NCBI RefSeq assembly: GCF_014650575.1
Contig: NZ_BMVF01000003.1
Span: 434,001-498,000, forward strand
Reading direction: 5' to 3'
DNA: 64,000 bases
From: Streptomyces naganishii JCM 4654
Lineage (GTDB): Bacteria; Actinomycetota; Actinomycetes; Streptomycetales; Streptomycetaceae
Shown here: positions 41,220-49,784 of the stretch, piece by piece
Numbering within the stretch: position 1 is the stretch's first letter
Layout: each line of letters opens with the position of its first letter
Program-made: the position numbers and the translations under genes
Notes under the pieces: model-generated
The model's database searches: none
Told to the model about the DNA's origin: nothing
The model's input: only the letters and a program-made list of their open reading frames with translations

Positions 41220-41738
41220 TCAGCAGCCGCAGGGGGCGCCGGGCGCCGGCGCCGTCAGCGGATCGGCCGGGCGGGTCTCGGTGCCCTGCCAGGTCTCGTA
41301 GGCTAGGCCCTCGCGCACCCAGTACTCGAATCCGCCGAGCATCTCCTTGACCCGGTAGCCGAGTCCGGCGAGGGCGAGGGCTGCTCGGGTGGCGCCGTTG
41401 CAGCCGGGGCCCCAGCAGTAGGTGACGACCGGGATCGACTTGTCGACAAGGTTCTCGGCCTGCTCGCGGATCAGCGCGGTGGGCAGGTGGAGCGCGCCCG
41501 GGATGTGCCCCTGGTCCCACGCCTCGGTGGAGCGGGAGTCGAGCAGCACGAATCCGGGGTCGCCACCGGCGCCGAGCGCGGCGGCGACGTCGGAGACGTC
41601 CGCGTGGAAGGCGAGGCTCGCGCGGAAGTGGGCGGCGGCCTCGGCCGGGGGCGCGGGGGCGACGCGCAGCACGGGGTTGTCGTTTTCCATGACCCAGAAC
41701 CTACGGTCGTGGAGCGCCGCGCTGAAGCGGTGATCCAC
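41220..41738 (-). CDS. single-domain rhodanese
   Basis: A 172-residue rhodanese-like protein. FVLLDSRSTEAWDQGHIPGALHLP and the active-site loop VVTYCWGPGCNGATRAALAL, then LGGFEYWVREG. The loop has two cysteines (YC and GC); the first is the usual persulfide-forming nucleophile. The C-terminus ends PGAPCGC, a Cys-rich tail that could bind metal or carry persulfide. GTG 41738 has AGAGGTG upstream; ATG 41690 is an alternative. Divergent from an Lrp regulator. Confidence 0.9.
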   Translation of the reverse strand: MDHRFSAALHDRRFWVMENDNPVLRVAPAPPAEAAAHFRASLAFHADVSDVAAALGAGGDPGFVLLDSRSTEAWDQGHIPGALHLPTALIREQAENLVDKSIPVVTYCWGPGCNGATRAALALAGLGYRVKEMLGGFEYWVREGLAYETWQGTETRPADPLTAPAPGAPCGC

Positions 41739-41748
41739 GGCGCACCTC

Positions 41749-41778
41749 TTGATGGGCCGGGGAATCTGCTGCTATTCA
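41749..41778 (+). promoter_or_regulatory. leaderless promoter of the Lrp gene beside rhodanese
   Basis: TTGATG (41749-41754), 18-nt spacer, TATTCA (41773-41778), then 6 nt to ATG 41785. No ribosome site is present, so transcription should begin at or next to the ATG. Confidence 0.55.
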
Positions 41779-41784
41779 TCGCCC

Positions 41785-42231
41785 ATGACCGCGTTTTCCC
41801 CGGACGCCACCGACTGGCGCATACTCGACGTCCTCCAGCGCGAGGGGCGGGCCAGCTTCGCCGAGCTGGCGCGCGCCGTCTCGATGTCCCCGAGCGCGGT
41901 CACCGAACGGGTGCGGCGGATGGAGGAGGCGGGCGTCATCGAGGGCTACGCGGCGGTGGTCGACCCGCAGCGGATCGGCCTGCCGATCCTGGCGTTCGTA
42001 CGCCTGCGCTACCCCAACGGCAACTACAAGCCGTTCCACGACCTGGTCGCCGCCACGCCGGAGATCCTCGAGGCGCACCATGTGACGGGCGACGACTGCT
42101 TCGTCATCAAGGTCGCCGCCCGCTCGATGCGTCACCTGGAGGAGGTCTCCGGCCGGATCGGCGCCCTCGGCTCGGTGACGACGAGCGTGGTGTACTCCTC
42201 GCCCCTGCCCCGCCGCCCCCTGGGCCGCTGA
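41785..42231 (+). CDS. Lrp/AsnC family transcriptional regulator
   Basis: A 148-residue Lrp/AsnC regulator, third in the window. HTH about 8-55 (DWRILDVLQREGRASFAELA, MSPSAVTERVRRMEEAGVI) and a RAM domain (YKPFHDLVAATPEILEAHHV, GDDCFVIKVAARSMRHLEEV). Divergent from the rhodanese, 46 nt apart from GTG to ATG, which suggests control of sulfane sulfur handling by an amino acid signal. Confidence 0.92.
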   Translation: MTAFSPDATDWRILDVLQREGRASFAELARAVSMSPSAVTERVRRMEEAGVIEGYAAVVDPQRIGLPILAFVRLRYPNGNYKPFHDLVAATPEILEAHHVTGDDCFVIKVAARSMRHLEEVSGRIGALGSVTTSVVYSSPLPRRPLGR

Positions 42232-42256
42232 GCCGCGCGGGCAGGGCGCCGCCGGG

Positions 42257-45247
42257 TCAGCGCACTCCCCGCTGCCGTACCGTCGAGCCCGTCCTGGTCT
42301 TGGTGACTTCCAGCTGGGCGTGGATGCGGCGGCGCAGGTCGGGGACGTGGCTGACGATGCCTACGCTCCGGTCGCGTTCGCGCAGGGAGTCGAGGACGTC
42401 GAGGACCTCGTCGAGGGTCTGGTCGTCGAGGCTGCCGAAGCCCTCGTCGATGAAGAGGGTGTCCAGGCGCACCCCGCCCGCCTCGTCGGTGACCACGTCG
42501 GCGAGCCCGAGGGCGAGGGCGAGCGAGGCGAAGAACGTCTCGCCGCCCGACAGGGTGGCCGTGTCGCGCTCCCGCCCGGTCCAGGCGTCGACGACGTGCA
42601 GCCCGAGCCCGCTGCGCCCGCGTCCGCTGCGGTCGTCGGAGTGGACCAGGGTGTACCGGCCGGACGACATGCGCAGCAGCCGTACGGTCGCGGCGGCGGC
42701 CACCTGTTCCAGGCGGGCGGCGAGAACGTAGGACTCCAGGCGCATCTTGCGCTCGTTGTCCGCGGAGGTGCCCGCGGCGAGGGCGGCGAGGCGGGCCACG
42801 CGGTCGTACTCCTCGCGCAGGGGCGCCAGTTGCCGTATGCCTCTGGCCGCGCGGGCGGAGAGCCGGTCGAGCTCGGCGCAGCGGCGGGCGGCGGCGTCCC
42901 GCGCGGAGGCCGCCTCGCGCAGGCGCCGCTCCGCGGCGTCCGCCGCGGCCTGTGCGGCGGCGAGGTCGGCGGCCGGGCGCTCGGCGGCGGCCGTGGTCCC
43001 GGCCTCGGCGAGGACCGCGCGCACGGCGGCCTCCTCCGACTGCCAGGCGTCTAGGCGCCGTTGCAGCTCGCGGTGGGCGGCGTCGTCGAGCAGCGCGGCG
43101 GCCGCGGCCCGCGGGGTGTCGAAGCCCGCGCGGAAAGCGGCCTCGGCGAGCCGGCCGTCGGCGTCCTTGAGCCGTACGGCGCTCTCCTCGGCGGCGCGCA
43201 CGGCGTCGGCGGCGCCGGTGAGCACCGCGGCCCGCCGCTCCAGTTCCGCGGCGCGCTCGCCCACCGTACGGGCGCTGCCCCGCGCTGTCGCCAACTCCGC
43301 CTCCAGGCCGGACTGTTCGCGGTCCAGGTGCTCCCGGCGGGTCTGGCGTGCCGCGGCCCTCACCTCAGCCCGGCGGCGGTCGGCCAGCCGGCGCTCGTAC
43401 TCCTCCTCCGCGCCCCGCAGCTCCTCCCGCGCCGCGTGCAGCGCCGAGGCCTCCCGGTGCGCACGCGCCAGCCGGCGCTCCAGATCGGCGGCCTCCTCGG
43501 CGAGACGCGCCACCGGCGCGTCCCCGGCCTCGGCGGTGGCGGCGGCCAGGGCCGCGCGCAGGTCCGCGTGGCGGCGCTCGTCCTCGGCGCGCCGCTCCTC
43601 GGCGTCCTGGTGGGCGGCCAGGGCACGCTCCTCCGCGTCGCGGTCGACGTGGCCCGCGACCCGGCGGGCGGGCGCGGGGTGCTCGGTGGCGCCGCACACG
43701 GCGCAGGGCTCGCCGTCGGTGAGGTGCGCGGCGAGTTCCGCCGCGATGCCGTTCAGGCGCTGTTCCTTCAGCTCGAGCCAGTGGCCCTTGGCCCGGACCG
43801 CGTGTTCGGCGGAGGCGAGGGCCCTGCGCCGGGCCTCCTCGGTCTGTCCGGCCAGCCGGTCGCGGGTGCGGGCGGCCGTCAGCCGCGCCTCGGCGCTCTC
43901 CCGCAGCACGGCCAGCTGTTGCGCCTGTCCGGCCGTCTCCTGGGCGGTCTCGATACGGTCCTGGAGTCCCGCGCGGGCGCTCTCCCACCCGGCGAGCCAG
44001 TCCTCGGCCTCCTGGAGCGCCTCGGTGTCGGCGCGCTCCTCGCGGTCCACGTCCGCGCGCTCGGCGACGAGTTCGGCCAGGCGGCGCTCCGCGCGGCGGG
44101 CCGACTCCAGGGCGCCGAGCTCCTCGGCGGCCCGGCGGGCGGCCGCGGCGAGGCCGGCGGCGCCGGCACCGGCGAGGCCGTCCGGCAGCAGGGCACGCGC
44201 GCGTGCCTCGGCGGCGGCCGCGCGAGCGTGCTCTGCGTCGGCGGCCTCGCGCAGTTCGAGCGCGGGGGCCACGGACTCCGCCTTGCGGCCGCGCTCCATC
44301 CGCCGCTGGGCCTCGCGGTGCTCGTCGGCATGCTCCGCGAGGCGGGCGGCACGTTCCCGTGCCTGAGTGAACCGGCTTTGCAGCCGGGCCAGTTCGCGGG
44401 TGTCGTCCAGGGCGCGCTCGGCGGAGGTGTGGGCGGATTCGGCCGCGTTCAGGCGGCACTGGGCGACGGTCAGTTGCTCGCGTGCGGTCGCGCGGGCCAC
44501 CGCGGCGGCGGTCAGGACGGCCTCGGCCAGGCCCGGTTCGCCGGGCGCGAGGGCGGGCGGTTCCATCGCGTCGCCCGCCGCCTGCTGCATACGGTGGGCG
44601 TCGGCGAGCAGCTCGGCATCGCCCTCGCGCACCCGCGCCTCGGTGGTGCGCCGGCGCTCGGCGAGGCGCTTCTCGACCTCGGCGAAGCGGCGGGTGTCGA
44701 ACAGGCGGCCAAGGAGTCTGCCGCGGGCCTCGGCGTCGGCGCGCAGGAAGCGGGCGAAGTCGCCCTGCGGCAACAGCACGACCTGGCAGAACTGCTCGCG
44801 GCTCATGCCGAGCAGTTGGGTGATCTCCTCGCCGACCTCCTGGTGGGAGCGGCTGAGGTCCTTCCAGGCACCGGCCGCCGCGTCGTACTCGCGCAGCCAG
44901 GTCTGCGCCTTGTCGACGGTGGTGCCGGTGCCGCGGCGCTTGGGGCGCTCCCAGGGGGGCTGCCGGGTGATCTCCAGCCGGCGTCCGGCGACGGTGAGGT
45001 CGAGGGTGACCTCGGTGCGGGTGCCCGCGGCGGCGTGGTCGCTGCGCAGGGCGGTCCCCTGGCCCTGACGGGCGCCGGGCACCGCGCCGTACAGCGCGTA
45101 GCACACGGCGTCGAGCACGGAGGTCTTGCCGGCGCCGGTCGGGCCGTGCAGCAGGAAGAGTCCCGCGGCGGACAGCGCGTCGAAGTCGACGCGCTGCGAG
45201 CCGCCGAAGGGGCCGAAGGCGGTGATGTCGAGCCGGTGCAGCCTCAC
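42257..45247 (-). CDS. sbcC: exonuclease subunit SbcC (Rad50-like)
   Basis: A 996-residue SMC-like ATPase, partner of SbcD in processing DNA hairpins and double-strand ends. Walker A GPTGAGKTS (about 35-43, K41), long Ala/Glu/Arg-rich coiled coils (about 180-470 and 560-830), a zinc hook CAVCG near the middle, signature TLSGGETFFASLALALGLAD and Walker B LDTLFIDEGFGSLDD. The frame is open upstream, but GTG 45247 with GGGGAGG gives the conserved MRLHRLDITAFGPFGG. It follows sbcD by 76 nt. Confidence 0.95.
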   Translation of the reverse strand: MRLHRLDITAFGPFGGSQRVDFDALSAAGLFLLHGPTGAGKTSVLDAVCYALYGAVPGARQGQGTALRSDHAAAGTRTEVTLDLTVAGRRLEITRQPPWERPKRRGTGTTVDKAQTWLREYDAAAGAWKDLSRSHQEVGEEITQLLGMSREQFCQVVLLPQGDFARFLRADAEARGRLLGRLFDTRRFAEVEKRLAERRRTTEARVREGDAELLADAHRMQQAAGDAMEPPALAPGEPGLAEAVLTAAAVARATAREQLTVAQCRLNAAESAHTSAERALDDTRELARLQSRFTQARERAARLAEHADEHREAQRRMERGRKAESVAPALELREAADAEHARAAAAEARARALLPDGLAGAGAAGLAAAARRAAEELGALESARRAERRLAELVAERADVDREERADTEALQEAEDWLAGWESARAGLQDRIETAQETAGQAQQLAVLRESAEARLTAARTRDRLAGQTEEARRRALASAEHAVRAKGHWLELKEQRLNGIAAELAAHLTDGEPCAVCGATEHPAPARRVAGHVDRDAEERALAAHQDAEERRAEDERRHADLRAALAAATAEAGDAPVARLAEEAADLERRLARAHREASALHAAREELRGAEEEYERRLADRRRAEVRAAARQTRREHLDREQSGLEAELATARGSARTVGERAAELERRAAVLTGAADAVRAAEESAVRLKDADGRLAEAAFRAGFDTPRAAAAALLDDAAHRELQRRLDAWQSEEAAVRAVLAEAGTTAAAERPAADLAAAQAAADAAERRLREAASARDAAARRCAELDRLSARAARGIRQLAPLREEYDRVARLAALAAGTSADNERKMRLESYVLAARLEQVAAAATVRLLRMSSGRYTLVHSDDRSGRGRSGLGLHVVDAWTGRERDTATLSGGETFFASLALALGLADVVTDEAGGVRLDTLFIDEGFGSLDDQTLDEVLDVLDSLRERDRSVGIVSHVPDLRRRIHAQLEVTKTRTGSTVRQRGVR

Positions 45248-45323
45248 CGCGCCTCCCCGGGGTCGTACGGTGCCCGGTGCGCGGCCGGGCCGTGCGGCGC
45301 CGTCTCCTCGCGCGCGTGCCGCG

Positions 45324-46487
45324 TCACCGGGCCACCTCCCGGACCGTGTCGTCCGCCCGGACCGCGTCGAACGCCTCGCGCAGCACGGCCTGTTCGTACG
45401 CGTCCGGTCCCGCGCCGCGCACGTGCGCCACGAAGTCCTCGGCGATCCGCTGGTCGTCACGGCCGGCGAGACGGCGGGCGTAGGACACGTCCGGGCCGCC
45501 GGGGGCGCGGTCGGGGTCGAAGACGAGGCTGAGGGTGTGCGGGAAGCGCTCGCTGAGGCGGGCCATGGGGTCGGCGGGGCGGACGGGGTCGGTGAGCGTG
45601 GCCTCCACCCAGGCCTCCCGGTGGCGGTCCAGGCCGGGATCGGCGAGCAGTCCCTCGAGCGTGCCCCGGATCCGGGCCAGCGCGCGCGGGACGGGGCAGT
45701 CGACCCGCTCGGCGGTGACCGCGCCGGTGGCGTCCAGGTCGACGAGCCACATGCTCTTGCGGTGCTCGGCCTCGGAGAAGGAGTACGGCAGCGGGGAGCC
45801 GGAGTAGCGGACGCGCCCGGTGATGGTCTGGCAGCCGTGGAGGTGGCCGAGCGCCACGTAGTCGACGCCGTCGAAGACGGAGGCGGGCACGGCGGCGACA
45901 CCGCCGACGGTGATGTCCCGTTCGCTGTCGCTGGCCTGGCCGCCGGTGACGAAGGCGTGCGCGAGGACGACGGAGCGGGTGCCCCGCGCGCGGGTGGCGA
46001 GGTCGGCGCGGACGCGGTCCATGGCGGCGGCGAGGACGGTCTCGTGGGCGGCCTTGTCGATGCCGAACTCATCCCTCACCAGGGCGGGTTCGAGGTACGG
46101 CAGGCCGTAGAACGCCACGTCTCCGTGGGCGTCGGCGAGCACCACCGGCGTACCGCAGGCGGACGGTTCGGTCCGCAGGTGGATGCCCGCGCGGTCGATC
46201 AGCCCGGCTCCGACGCCGAGCCGGCGGCCGGAGTCGTGGTTGCCGGAGATCATCACCGTGGGCACGCCCAGGGCGGCGAGGCGGTGCAGGGCGTCGTCGA
46301 ACAGCTCGACGGCGGCGAGCGGGGGCACCGCGCGGTCGTACACGTCTCCCGAGACGACCACCGCGTCGACGGCGCGCTCGCGCGCGGTCGCCACCAGGTG
46401 GCCGATGAACTCGGCCTGGGCGTCCAGCATGTTCACGCGGTGGAACGCGCGGCCCAGATGCCAGTCGGAAGTGTGCAGCAGCCTCAT
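45324..46487 (-). CDS. sbcD: exonuclease subunit SbcD (Mre11-like)
   Basis: A 387-residue calcineurin-like nuclease. Metal-binding motifs: HTSDWHLGRAF (I), VVVSGDVYDR (II), MISGNHDSG (III), VLAHAFVTG (IV) and VALGHLHGCQ (V). It pairs with SbcC to cut hairpins and long inverted repeats. That is of interest here because several large palindromes and tandem repeats lie nearby. First gene of sbcDC. Confidence 0.95.
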   Translation of the reverse strand: MRLLHTSDWHLGRAFHRVNMLDAQAEFIGHLVATARERAVDAVVVSGDVYDRAVPPLAAVELFDDALHRLAALGVPTVMISGNHDSGRRLGVGAGLIDRAGIHLRTEPSACGTPVVLADAHGDVAFYGLPYLEPALVRDEFGIDKAAHETVLAAAMDRVRADLATRARGTRSVVLAHAFVTGGQASDSERDITVGGVAAVPASVFDGVDYVALGHLHGCQTITGRVRYSGSPLPYSFSEAEHRKSMWLVDLDATGAVTAERVDCPVPRALARIRGTLEGLLADPGLDRHREAWVEATLTDPVRPADPMARLSERFPHTLSLVFDPDRAPGGPDVSYARRLAGRDDQRIAEDFVAHVRGAGPDAYEQAVLREAFDAVRADDTVREVAR

Positions 46488-46562
46488 GATCCCCGCAGAC
46501 TATCGGGCGGGTCCGACATCACGGCCGGTTACTCCCGTTTCACCCGCGATCAAGGGTGCGGG

Positions 46563-46580
46563 AAGCGGCATTTGCCGCTT
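46563..46580. terminator. intrinsic terminator-like hairpin
   Basis: AAGCGGC-ATTT-GCCGCTT (46563-46580), with TT following on the plus strand. It lies 25 nt after the YigZ gene end (minus strand). The U-tract side faces the plus strand, on which no gene ends here; for the minus strand it is a plain hairpin. Confidence 0.6.
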
Positions 46581-46604
46581 TTACCTGTTCCGTCCCGGGT
46601 GCCG

Positions 46605-47231
46605 TCACGCGTCCCCGTACGCCTCGCCGCCCAGTTCGAGTGCGGCTGTGCCCTGGGTGGCGTCCGCGAGCCAGGCGCGGAACGCGTCCACGTCGGCGTC
46701 GGGCAGGCCGACCTCGAGGGTCACCGCGTCCGCGTAACGCACGTCCCGGACGTCGCGTCCGGTCGCCCTGAGGTCGTTCTGCAGCTTGCCGGCCCGCTGG
46801 TGGTCGACGGTCACCGTGGCGAGCCTGAAACGCCGGCGCGTGCGGGCGCCGACCGCGTCCAGGGCCTCGCCCACCGCTCCGCCGTAGGCGCGGATGAGCC
46901 CGCCGGCGCCGAGCTTGACCCCGCCGTAGTAGCGGGTGACGACGGCGACGACGTAGCGCATGTCGCGGCGCAGCAGCATCTGGAGCATGGGGACGCCCGC
47001 GGTGCCGCCGGGTTCCCCGTCGTCGCTCGCCTTCTGCACGCCGGCGTCGGCGCCGATCACATAGGCCCAGCAGTTGTGGGTGGCGTCCGCGTGCTCCTTG
47101 CGCACGGCGGCGACGAACTCCTGCGCCTCCCTCTCGCTGCCCGCCGGCGCGAGGGAACACAGGAACCGCGACCGGTTGACCTCGGTCTCATGCACTCCCG
47201 CGCGGGCCACTGTCCGGTACTCGTCCTGCAT
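46605..47231 (-). CDS. YigZ/IMPACT family protein
   Basis: A 208-residue protein of the UPF0029/IMPACT family. Signature region KEHADATHNCWAYVIG, SDDGEPGGTAGVPMLQMLLR, VVAVVTRYYGGVKLGAGGLIRAYG, then the C-terminal DUF1949 domain. Bacterial members (E. coli YigZ) have an uncertain role, possibly regulatory in translation or proteolysis. Well conserved and complete. Confidence 0.93.
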   Translation of the reverse strand: MQDEYRTVARAGVHETEVNRSRFLCSLAPAGSEREAQEFVAAVRKEHADATHNCWAYVIGADAGVQKASDDGEPGGTAGVPMLQMLLRRDMRYVVAVVTRYYGGVKLGAGGLIRAYGGAVGEALDAVGARTRRRFRLATVTVDHQRAGKLQNDLRATGRDVRDVRYADAVTLEVGLPDADVDAFRAWLADATQGTAALELGGEAYGDA

Positions 47232-47288
47232 GCGGCCAGCCTATGCGGACCGGGCGCAGCGGCTCGTCGCAGGCGGGCGGCGGGCGGA

Positions 47289-47834
47289 TCAGGAGGCTTT
47301 GGCGCCCCTCGGGACGGTCAGGGCGGTGAGGAGGGCGGCGGCGGGGGCGAGGGTTCGCCAGGAGGCGCCGTACCAGGCCAGGACGGCGATCGCGGAGGTG
47401 GGGAACTTCGTCCGGAGCCGGTCCAGGGTGTCGTCCAGGCCGTCGCCGGCCAGGTCGAGGACCAGCTCCTCCAGGCCCGGGTTGTGCCCGAGGAGCAGCA
47501 GCGTCTCCACCTCGGGCGGTGTTTCGCGCACCACCGTCAGCAAAGTGGCGGCGTCGGCCGCGTACAGCCGCCGGTCGTAGCGCACCGGCGGCGGGGTGCC
47601 CCACTGGGCGGAGGCCAGGTCCCAGGTCTGGCGCGCCCGGCGCGCGGTGGAGCACAGCGCGAGGTCGGGCAGGCAGTCCGCCTCGGCGAGCGCCCGGCCG
47701 GCCGCGGGCGCGTCCCGCCGTCCCCGGTTCGCGAGCGGCCGCTCGTGGTCGGCGACCCCCTCGGGCCAGGCGGACTTGGCGTGCCGCAGCACCACCAGCC
47801 GCCGCAGGGGCCCCGACCGGGCACGGCGGGTCAC
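47289..47834 (-). CDS. SixA-like histidine phosphatase
   Basis: A 181-residue histidine phosphatase. It has LVVLRHAKSAWP (the RHG-type motif as RHA with the catalytic His), LANRGRRDAP (Arg) and LLLLGHNPGLEELVLDLAG (second His). E. coli SixA removes phosphate from phosphohistidine in ArcB and NPr; the target here is unknown. GTG start with GGGAGCC upstream. C-terminal helices about 145-175. Confidence 0.9.
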   Translation of the reverse strand: MTRRARSGPLRRLVVLRHAKSAWPEGVADHERPLANRGRRDAPAAGRALAEADCLPDLALCSTARRARQTWDLASAQWGTPPPVRYDRRLYAADAATLLTVVRETPPEVETLLLLGHNPGLEELVLDLAGDGLDDTLDRLRTKFPTSAIAVLAWYGASWRTLAPAAALLTALTVPRGAKAS

Positions 47835-47895
47835 CTCACGGCTCCCGTCCGGCCGGTCCGGCCCGTCCGGCCCGCTCGGGCGGTCCGCGCGGCTC

Positions 47896-48963
47896 TCACA
47901 GCGCGTGTCCGATGTCGCGGGTCAGGTCGAGGCCCAGCAGGCGGTCGGCGTAGGCGTACGTCTCGAAGCGGGCACCGTCCGCGAGGTCGGGCCGGGTGGC
48001 GACCCACTCCAGCACCCGGAGCACCGCCGGGACGTCCAGATCGTCCTCCCAGGCCCCGCGCAACCGGCCGCGTACGTCGTCGGGGATCGGCCGGGAGGGC
48101 TGCCGGGCCCAGCCCGCGACCGCGCGCCGCCAACCCACGAGGGTGCGACGGGCCTCCTCGAGCCCCCGCTCGTCCAGCCGCAGAGGCTGCCCGTACCGCC
48201 GGCCCAGCAACGCCAGCCGCCACACGGCGGGATCGCCGGTGGCGAGGGACGCGCCGGGGCGGGTGCCGCCGGGCGCAACAGAGGCGTGGGCGGCGTCGGC
48301 GGACCCGGCCGGGCCGTGGGCGGCGTCGGCGGACGCAGCAGGGACGCGGCCGGGGCCGCCGGACACAACCGGGCCGTCACCGGCATCCGCCCGCGCAGCC
48401 GCGCAGCCGCCGGCGTCCACGCGCCCGGCCGGGCCGTCACCGCCATCCGCCCGCGCCTCCGGGCCGCCGTCGTCCGCGTCGGCAGGCGACGGGGAGGGGG
48501 AGAAGGTCACCGTCGCTTCCACGGGGGCCACGGCGACCAGGGCACCACCGCCCGGGCCGCCCCGGGCCGCCTCACCGGCGCCCGCTCCCCCGCCACCGGC
48601 ACCGCTGCCACCGCCACCGCCCGGCTCCGTGTCCGCCAGGCGGGCGGCCTCGCCCATGCCCGCCACTCGGACGACCTGCGCCTCACCCAGGGCCGCGCCG
48701 AGGTCTCGGCTGTCCTCGAAGGGGCGGATGCCGAGGGCCTCGGCGCCCGCCCGCAGTTCGGCCTGTTCGCGGTCGCCGGTCAGCAGGGACCACACGGGGG
48801 TGCCGCCCAGTTCCAGGGCGCGTACCAGCAGGTCGGCGACGAGGAGCACCCGCAGGCCCGATGCGTCGTAACCGGACGCGCGCGCCTCGACGCGGGTCAG
48901 CCCGCGGCGGGCGGGGGCGGCGTCGGCGGTCTCGCCGGTTCGGGCGTCGATGATGCGCAGCAC
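47896..48963 (-). CDS. degenerate cysteinyl-tRNA synthetase-like protein
   Basis: A 355-residue protein. The N-terminal about 120 residues follow the start of CysS/MshC (VLRIIDARTGETADAAPARRG, LRVLLVADLLVRALELGG) but the HIGH motif region reads YDASGLR and no zinc cysteines or KMSKS are seen. A Gly/Ala/Asp-rich linker (about 120-235) contains repeats such as ADAGDGPV and SADAAHG. The C-terminal about 105 residues resemble the helical domain of CysS (WRLALLGRRYGQPLRLDERG). It is likely a non-catalytic paralogue of unknown function. GTG start; TACGCT 6 nt upstream suggests a leaderless mRNA. Confidence 0.7.
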   Translation of the reverse strand: MLRIIDARTGETADAAPARRGLTRVEARASGYDASGLRVLLVADLLVRALELGGTPVWSLLTGDREQAELRAGAEALGIRPFEDSRDLGAALGEAQVVRVAGMGEAARLADTEPGGGGGSGAGGGGAGAGEAARGGPGGGALVAVAPVEATVTFSPSPSPADADDGGPEARADGGDGPAGRVDAGGCAAARADAGDGPVVSGGPGRVPAASADAAHGPAGSADAAHASVAPGGTRPGASLATGDPAVWRLALLGRRYGQPLRLDERGLEEARRTLVGWRRAVAGWARQPSRPIPDDVRGRLRGAWEDDLDVPAVLRVLEWVATRPDLADGARFETYAYADRLLGLDLTRDIGHAL

Positions 48964-49172
48964 GGCCCGAGCGTAGGCGGCCGGAGAGCCGCGCGCAGGT
49001 AGGTCGCACACATTCCGGACAGGATGGCGCACGCCACCGGCGGGATCGGCCCACCTCACCGCGGGGATCTCCGCACCCCGGCGGGGAATCGGCGTGCCCC
49101 GGCCGCTGTTGCGCTGTGCGGGACCCCTGGCCGGGTCCTTCCGTCAGTTCCCCGGACTCGAGGAGATCAGTG

Positions 49173-49580
49173 GTGTACGGCGACGCGGCGACGATCCGGA
49201 AGATCCTGACCGAGCTCGGTGACACCTGGGCAGTGGTGGGGCTGTCCTCCAACCGCGGCCGCGCCGCGTACGGCGTGGCGCAGGTGCTCCAGCGCTTCGG
49301 CAAGCGCGTCGTCCCCGTGCACCCGAAGGCGGAGACGGTGCACGGCGAGCGGGGCTACGCCTCCCTCGCGGACATCCCCTTCGACGTGGACGTGGTGGAC
49401 GTCTTCGTCAACAGCGACCTGGCCGGCGCCGTGGCCGACGAGGCGGTGGCCAAGGGCGCGAAGGGCGTCTGGTTCCAGCTCGGCGTCGTCGACGAGTCGG
49501 CCTACGCCCGGACCCGCGCCGCGGGCCTGGAGATGGTCATGGACCGCTGCCCCGCCATCGAAATCCCCCGGCTTGTGTAA
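49173..49580 (+). CDS. CoA-binding domain protein (YccU-like)
   Basis: A 135-residue Rossmann-fold CoA_binding_2 protein: WAVVGLSSNRGRAAYGVAQVL, GKRVVPVHPKAETVHGERGY, VDVVDVFVNSDLAGAVADEA, KGVWFQLGVVDESAYARTR and the end MDRCPAIEIPRL with a conserved Cys. Yeast and bacterial relatives bind CoA and may take part in thiol modification. GAGGAG 7 nt before GTG 49173 sets the start. Divergent from the CysS-like gene. Confidence 0.92.
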   Translation: MYGDAATIRKILTELGDTWAVVGLSSNRGRAAYGVAQVLQRFGKRVVPVHPKAETVHGERGYASLADIPFDVDVVDVFVNSDLAGAVADEAVAKGAKGVWFQLGVVDESAYARTRAAGLEMVMDRCPAIEIPRLV

Positions 49581-49637
49581 CCTGTGTCACGCTCTTCTAA
49601 CATTTCGCAACTGAATAGAGACATTCCGCGACCCGCC

Positions 49638-49665
49638 TTGACCTGTGCAAAGTCCACGCAAAGGT
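49638..49665 (+). promoter_or_regulatory. candidate promoter of the APC permease gene
   Basis: TTGACC near 49638 is a good -35 box; AAGGTA about 17 nt downstream is a fair -10. A second candidate -10 (TAACAT, about 49597) lies further up. The 204-bp gap is AT-richer than the genome average. Confidence 0.35.
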
Positions 49666-49707
49666 AGCCCCCCTGGAAGAGTCAAATTTCCGGGATCGGG
49701 CTTCTGT

Positions 49708-49783
49708 TCAAGGGGCCTCCATTCCTACTCTGAGCCGCCATTGGGCGTTAATCCCCTTGTTCAGAAACTGAGAGGCCCCTTGA
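49708..49783 (+). promoter_or_regulatory. leader inverted repeat that can cover the permease ribosome site
   Basis: TCAAGGGGCCTC (49708-49719) and GAGGCCCCTTGA (49772-49783) are perfect 12-bp complements separated by 52 nt. The right arm carries the GAGAGG ribosome site and ends 1 nt before ATG 49785. A second CCCCTTG (49753-49759) can pair with the same left arm, which offers an alternative fold that leaves the ribosome site free. Confidence 0.6.
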
Positions 49784-49784
49784 C

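Noticed and set aside
45248-46072. Upstream extension of SbcC
   Set aside because: It is the opposite-phase reading of sbcD; the conserved MRLHRLDITAFGPF start follows a good ribosome site at 45247.
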